Assembly: GCA_903890265.1 (NCBI GenBank)
Contig: CAITAM010000458.1
Location: 1 to 6,452 of the forward strand
DNA length: 6,452 nucleotides
Direction of reading: 5' to 3'
Origin: an uncultured Pseudomonadota bacterium
GTDB lineage: Bacteria > Pseudomonadota > Gammaproteobacteria > Steroidobacterales > Steroidobacteraceae
The position numbers were made by a program, and so were the translations under genes. Each line of letters starts with the position of its first letter. Position 1 is the first letter of the stretch. The notes beneath the pieces were generated by a model that was not told the origin of the DNA, searched no databases, and saw nothing but the letters and a program-made list of their open reading frames with translations. Shown piece by piece: positions 5,055-6,452 of the stretch.

Positions 5055-6452
5055 TCAGCCCTCGGCGCGCTCGGCGCGCTTGCGGGCGTTTTCGTCGAGG
5101 TGGCGCTTGCGCAGGCGGATGTTCTGCGGCGTGACCTCGACCAGCTCGTCGTCGTTGATGAACTCCATGGCCTGCTCGAGCGAGAACTTGAGCGGCGGCG
5201 TCAGCACCACGTTCTCGTCCTTGCCGGCGGCGCGCATGTTGGTGAGCTTCTTGCCCTTCAGCGCGTTGACGACGAGGTCGTTGTCACGGGAGTGGATGCC
5301 GATGATCTGGCCGACGTAGACGTCCTCGCCGTGGCCGACGAACAGGCGCCCGCGCTCCTGCAGCGAGAAGAGCGAGTACGCGAGCGTCTTGCCCTCGCCG
5401 TTCGAGATGAGCACTCCCGAGGGGCGCTCGGCCAGGGCCTTCTCGACCACCGGACCGTAGTGGTCGAACACGTGGTAGATGAGGCCGGTGCCGGACGTCA
5501 TGGTGCGAAAGTCGGTCTGGAAACCGATCAGGCCGCGCGAGGGCATCTTGTACTCGAGGCGGACGCGGCCGCGGCCGTCGTTGGCCATGTTGGTCAGCTG
5601 GCCGCCGCGCTCGCCGAGCGCCTGCATCACGGTGCCCTGGCTGCGCTCCTCGAGGTCGATCGTGACCTGCTCCCACGGCTCCTGCTTCACGCCGTCGATG
5701 ACCTTGACCACGACCTGGGGCCGCGACACGGCAAGCTCGTAGCCTTCGCGGCGCATGTTCTCGATCAGGATGCCAAGGTGCAGCTCGCCGCGGCCATAGA
5801 CCTTGAACTTGTCCGGATCGTCCGTGTCCTCGACCTTGAGCGCGACGTTGTGCAGGATCTCGCGCGCGAGCCGCTCGCGCAGCTGGCGCGAGGTGACGAA
5901 CTTGCCTTCCTTGCCGAAGAACGGCGAGGTGTTGGTCTCGAAGGTCATGCTGATGGTCGGCTCGTCGACCACGAGGCCCGGCAGGCCCTCGACGGCCGCG
6001 GGATCGCACAGGGTGTCGGAGATCTTCGGCTCCTCGATACCGGCGAAGGCGACGATGTCACCGGCCGTGGCCGAGTCGATGTCGATCCGCTCGAGACCGA
6101 GGAAGCCAAAGAGCTGGCTGACCTTCTCGGTGCGCGTCGCGCCGTCGCGGTTGACGACCACGACGTTCTGGTTGCGCTTCAGCGTACCGCGGGCGATGCG
6201 GCCGATCGCGATGGAGCCGACGTACGCCGAGTAATCGAGCTGGCTGACCTGCAGCTGCAGCGGGCCGTTCGGATCGACCGGCGGCGGCGGGCAGTGCTTG
6301 ACGATCGCCTCGAACAGCGTCTCCATGTCGCCGCCGCGGTGCTCGGGGTCGAGCGAGGCGAAGCCGCGCAGCGCCGAGGTGTAGACCACCGGGAAGTCGA
6401 GCTGCTCGCTCGTCGCACCGAGGCGGTCAAAGAGGTCGAAGGTCTGGTCGAG
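5055..6452 (-). CDS. typA: ribosome-associated GTPase TypA/BipA, 5' end outside window
   Basis: TypA/BipA is an EF-G-like translational GTPase that binds the ribosome and supports 50S assembly, stress adaptation and growth at low temperature. The window holds the last 465 residues of a protein usually about 600 long, so roughly 140 N-terminal residues with GTPase motifs G1-G4 lie beyond the right edge. The G5-like TSAL is at visible residues 25-28. After it come the EF-Tu-like domain II (LQLQVSQLDYSAYVGSIAIG, about 66-85), domain III (FETNTSPFFGKEGKFVTSRQ, 171-190), and the SGRGELHL-like YGRGELHLGILIENMRREG (219-237). Domain V holds MPSRGLIGF (303-311) and MTSGTG (318-323). The TypA-specific C-terminal domain holds KKLTNMRAAGKDE (401-413) and ELVEVTPQNIRLRKRHL (436-452), which helps contact the ribosome. 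The frame is open to the window edge, so any start within the window (for example GTG 6389) is false. No damage is seen. Confidence 0.97.
   Translation of the reverse strand, partial: LDQTFDLFDRLGATSEQLDFPVVYTSALRGFASLDPEHRGGDMETLFEAIVKHCPPPPVDPNGPLQLQVSQLDYSAYVGSIAIGRIARGTLKRNQNVVVVNRDGATRTEKVSQLFGFLGLERIDIDSATAGDIVAFAGIEEPKISDTLCDPAAVEGLPGLVVDEPTISMTFETNTSPFFGKEGKFVTSRQLRERLAREILHNVALKVEDTDDPDKFKVYGRGELHLGILIENMRREGYELAVSRPQVVVKVIDGVKQEPWEQVTIDLEERSQGTVMQALGERGGQLTNMANDGRGRVRLEYKMPSRGLIGFQTDFRTMTSGTGLIYHVFDHYGPVVEKALAERPSGVLISNGEGKTLAYSLFSLQERGRLFVGHGEDVYVGQIIGIHSRDNDLVVNALKGKKLTNMRAAGKDENVVLTPPLKFSLEQAMEFINDDELVEVTPQNIRLRKRHLDENARKRAERAEG

Noticed and set aside
4751..5134. A plus-strand frame encoding a repeated CARTR peptide.
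   Set aside because: The peptide repeat is a by-product of the 15-base tandem DNA repeat, and the frame runs into the antisense of typA.
5284..6009. A 241-residue minus-strand frame inside typA.
   Set aside because: It is an out-of-frame shadow of typA with a composition typical of GC-rich noise.

Overview
This is a GC-rich window (roughly two thirds G+C, strong G/C bias at third codon positions) in which every supported gene is on the minus strand, so the genes read from right to left. The DusA-type start and the TypA/BipA sequence point to a proteobacterium, most likely a gammaproteobacterium. No tRNA, rRNA, insertion sequence, CRISPR array or prophage gene was recognised.

Layout in transcription order. 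(1) 6452-5055: the C-terminal three quarters of the translational GTPase TypA/BipA, whose 5' end lies beyond the right edge. (2) 5054-4656: a 399-base intergenic region with a very stable hairpin just after the typA stop, a 15-base tandem repeat, and the upstream region of the next gene. (3) 4655-1068: a 1195-residue soluble cyclic-di-GMP signalling protein ordered coiled coil-PAS-PAS-GAF-PAS-PAS-GGDEF-EAL, with intact signature residues for both synthesis and hydrolysis of c-di-GMP. (4) 980-207: a two-gene type II toxin-antitoxin module, a DUF1778 ribbon-helix-helix antitoxin followed by a GNAT acetyltransferase toxin of the TacT/AtaT group. Upstream is a well-spaced candidate promoter whose -10 sits inside a perfect 8-3-8 inverted repeat, a likely autoregulatory operator. 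(5) 129-1: the first 43 codons of dusA, tRNA-dihydrouridine synthase A, which runs off the left edge.

How the genes may relate: TypA acts on the ribosome, DusA modifies tRNA, and GNAT toxins of this group acetylate aminoacyl-tRNA. The toxin-antitoxin pair therefore lies directly upstream of a tRNA-modification gene, with only 77 bases between the toxin stop and the dusA start. Whether this is functional or chance cannot be decided from one window. The c-di-GMP enzyme appears to be its own transcription unit. The most interesting items are the toxin-antitoxin module with its compact operator-promoter, the composite c-di-GMP enzyme, and the structured, repeat-bearing region between typA and that enzyme. 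I see no clearly undescribed system here.
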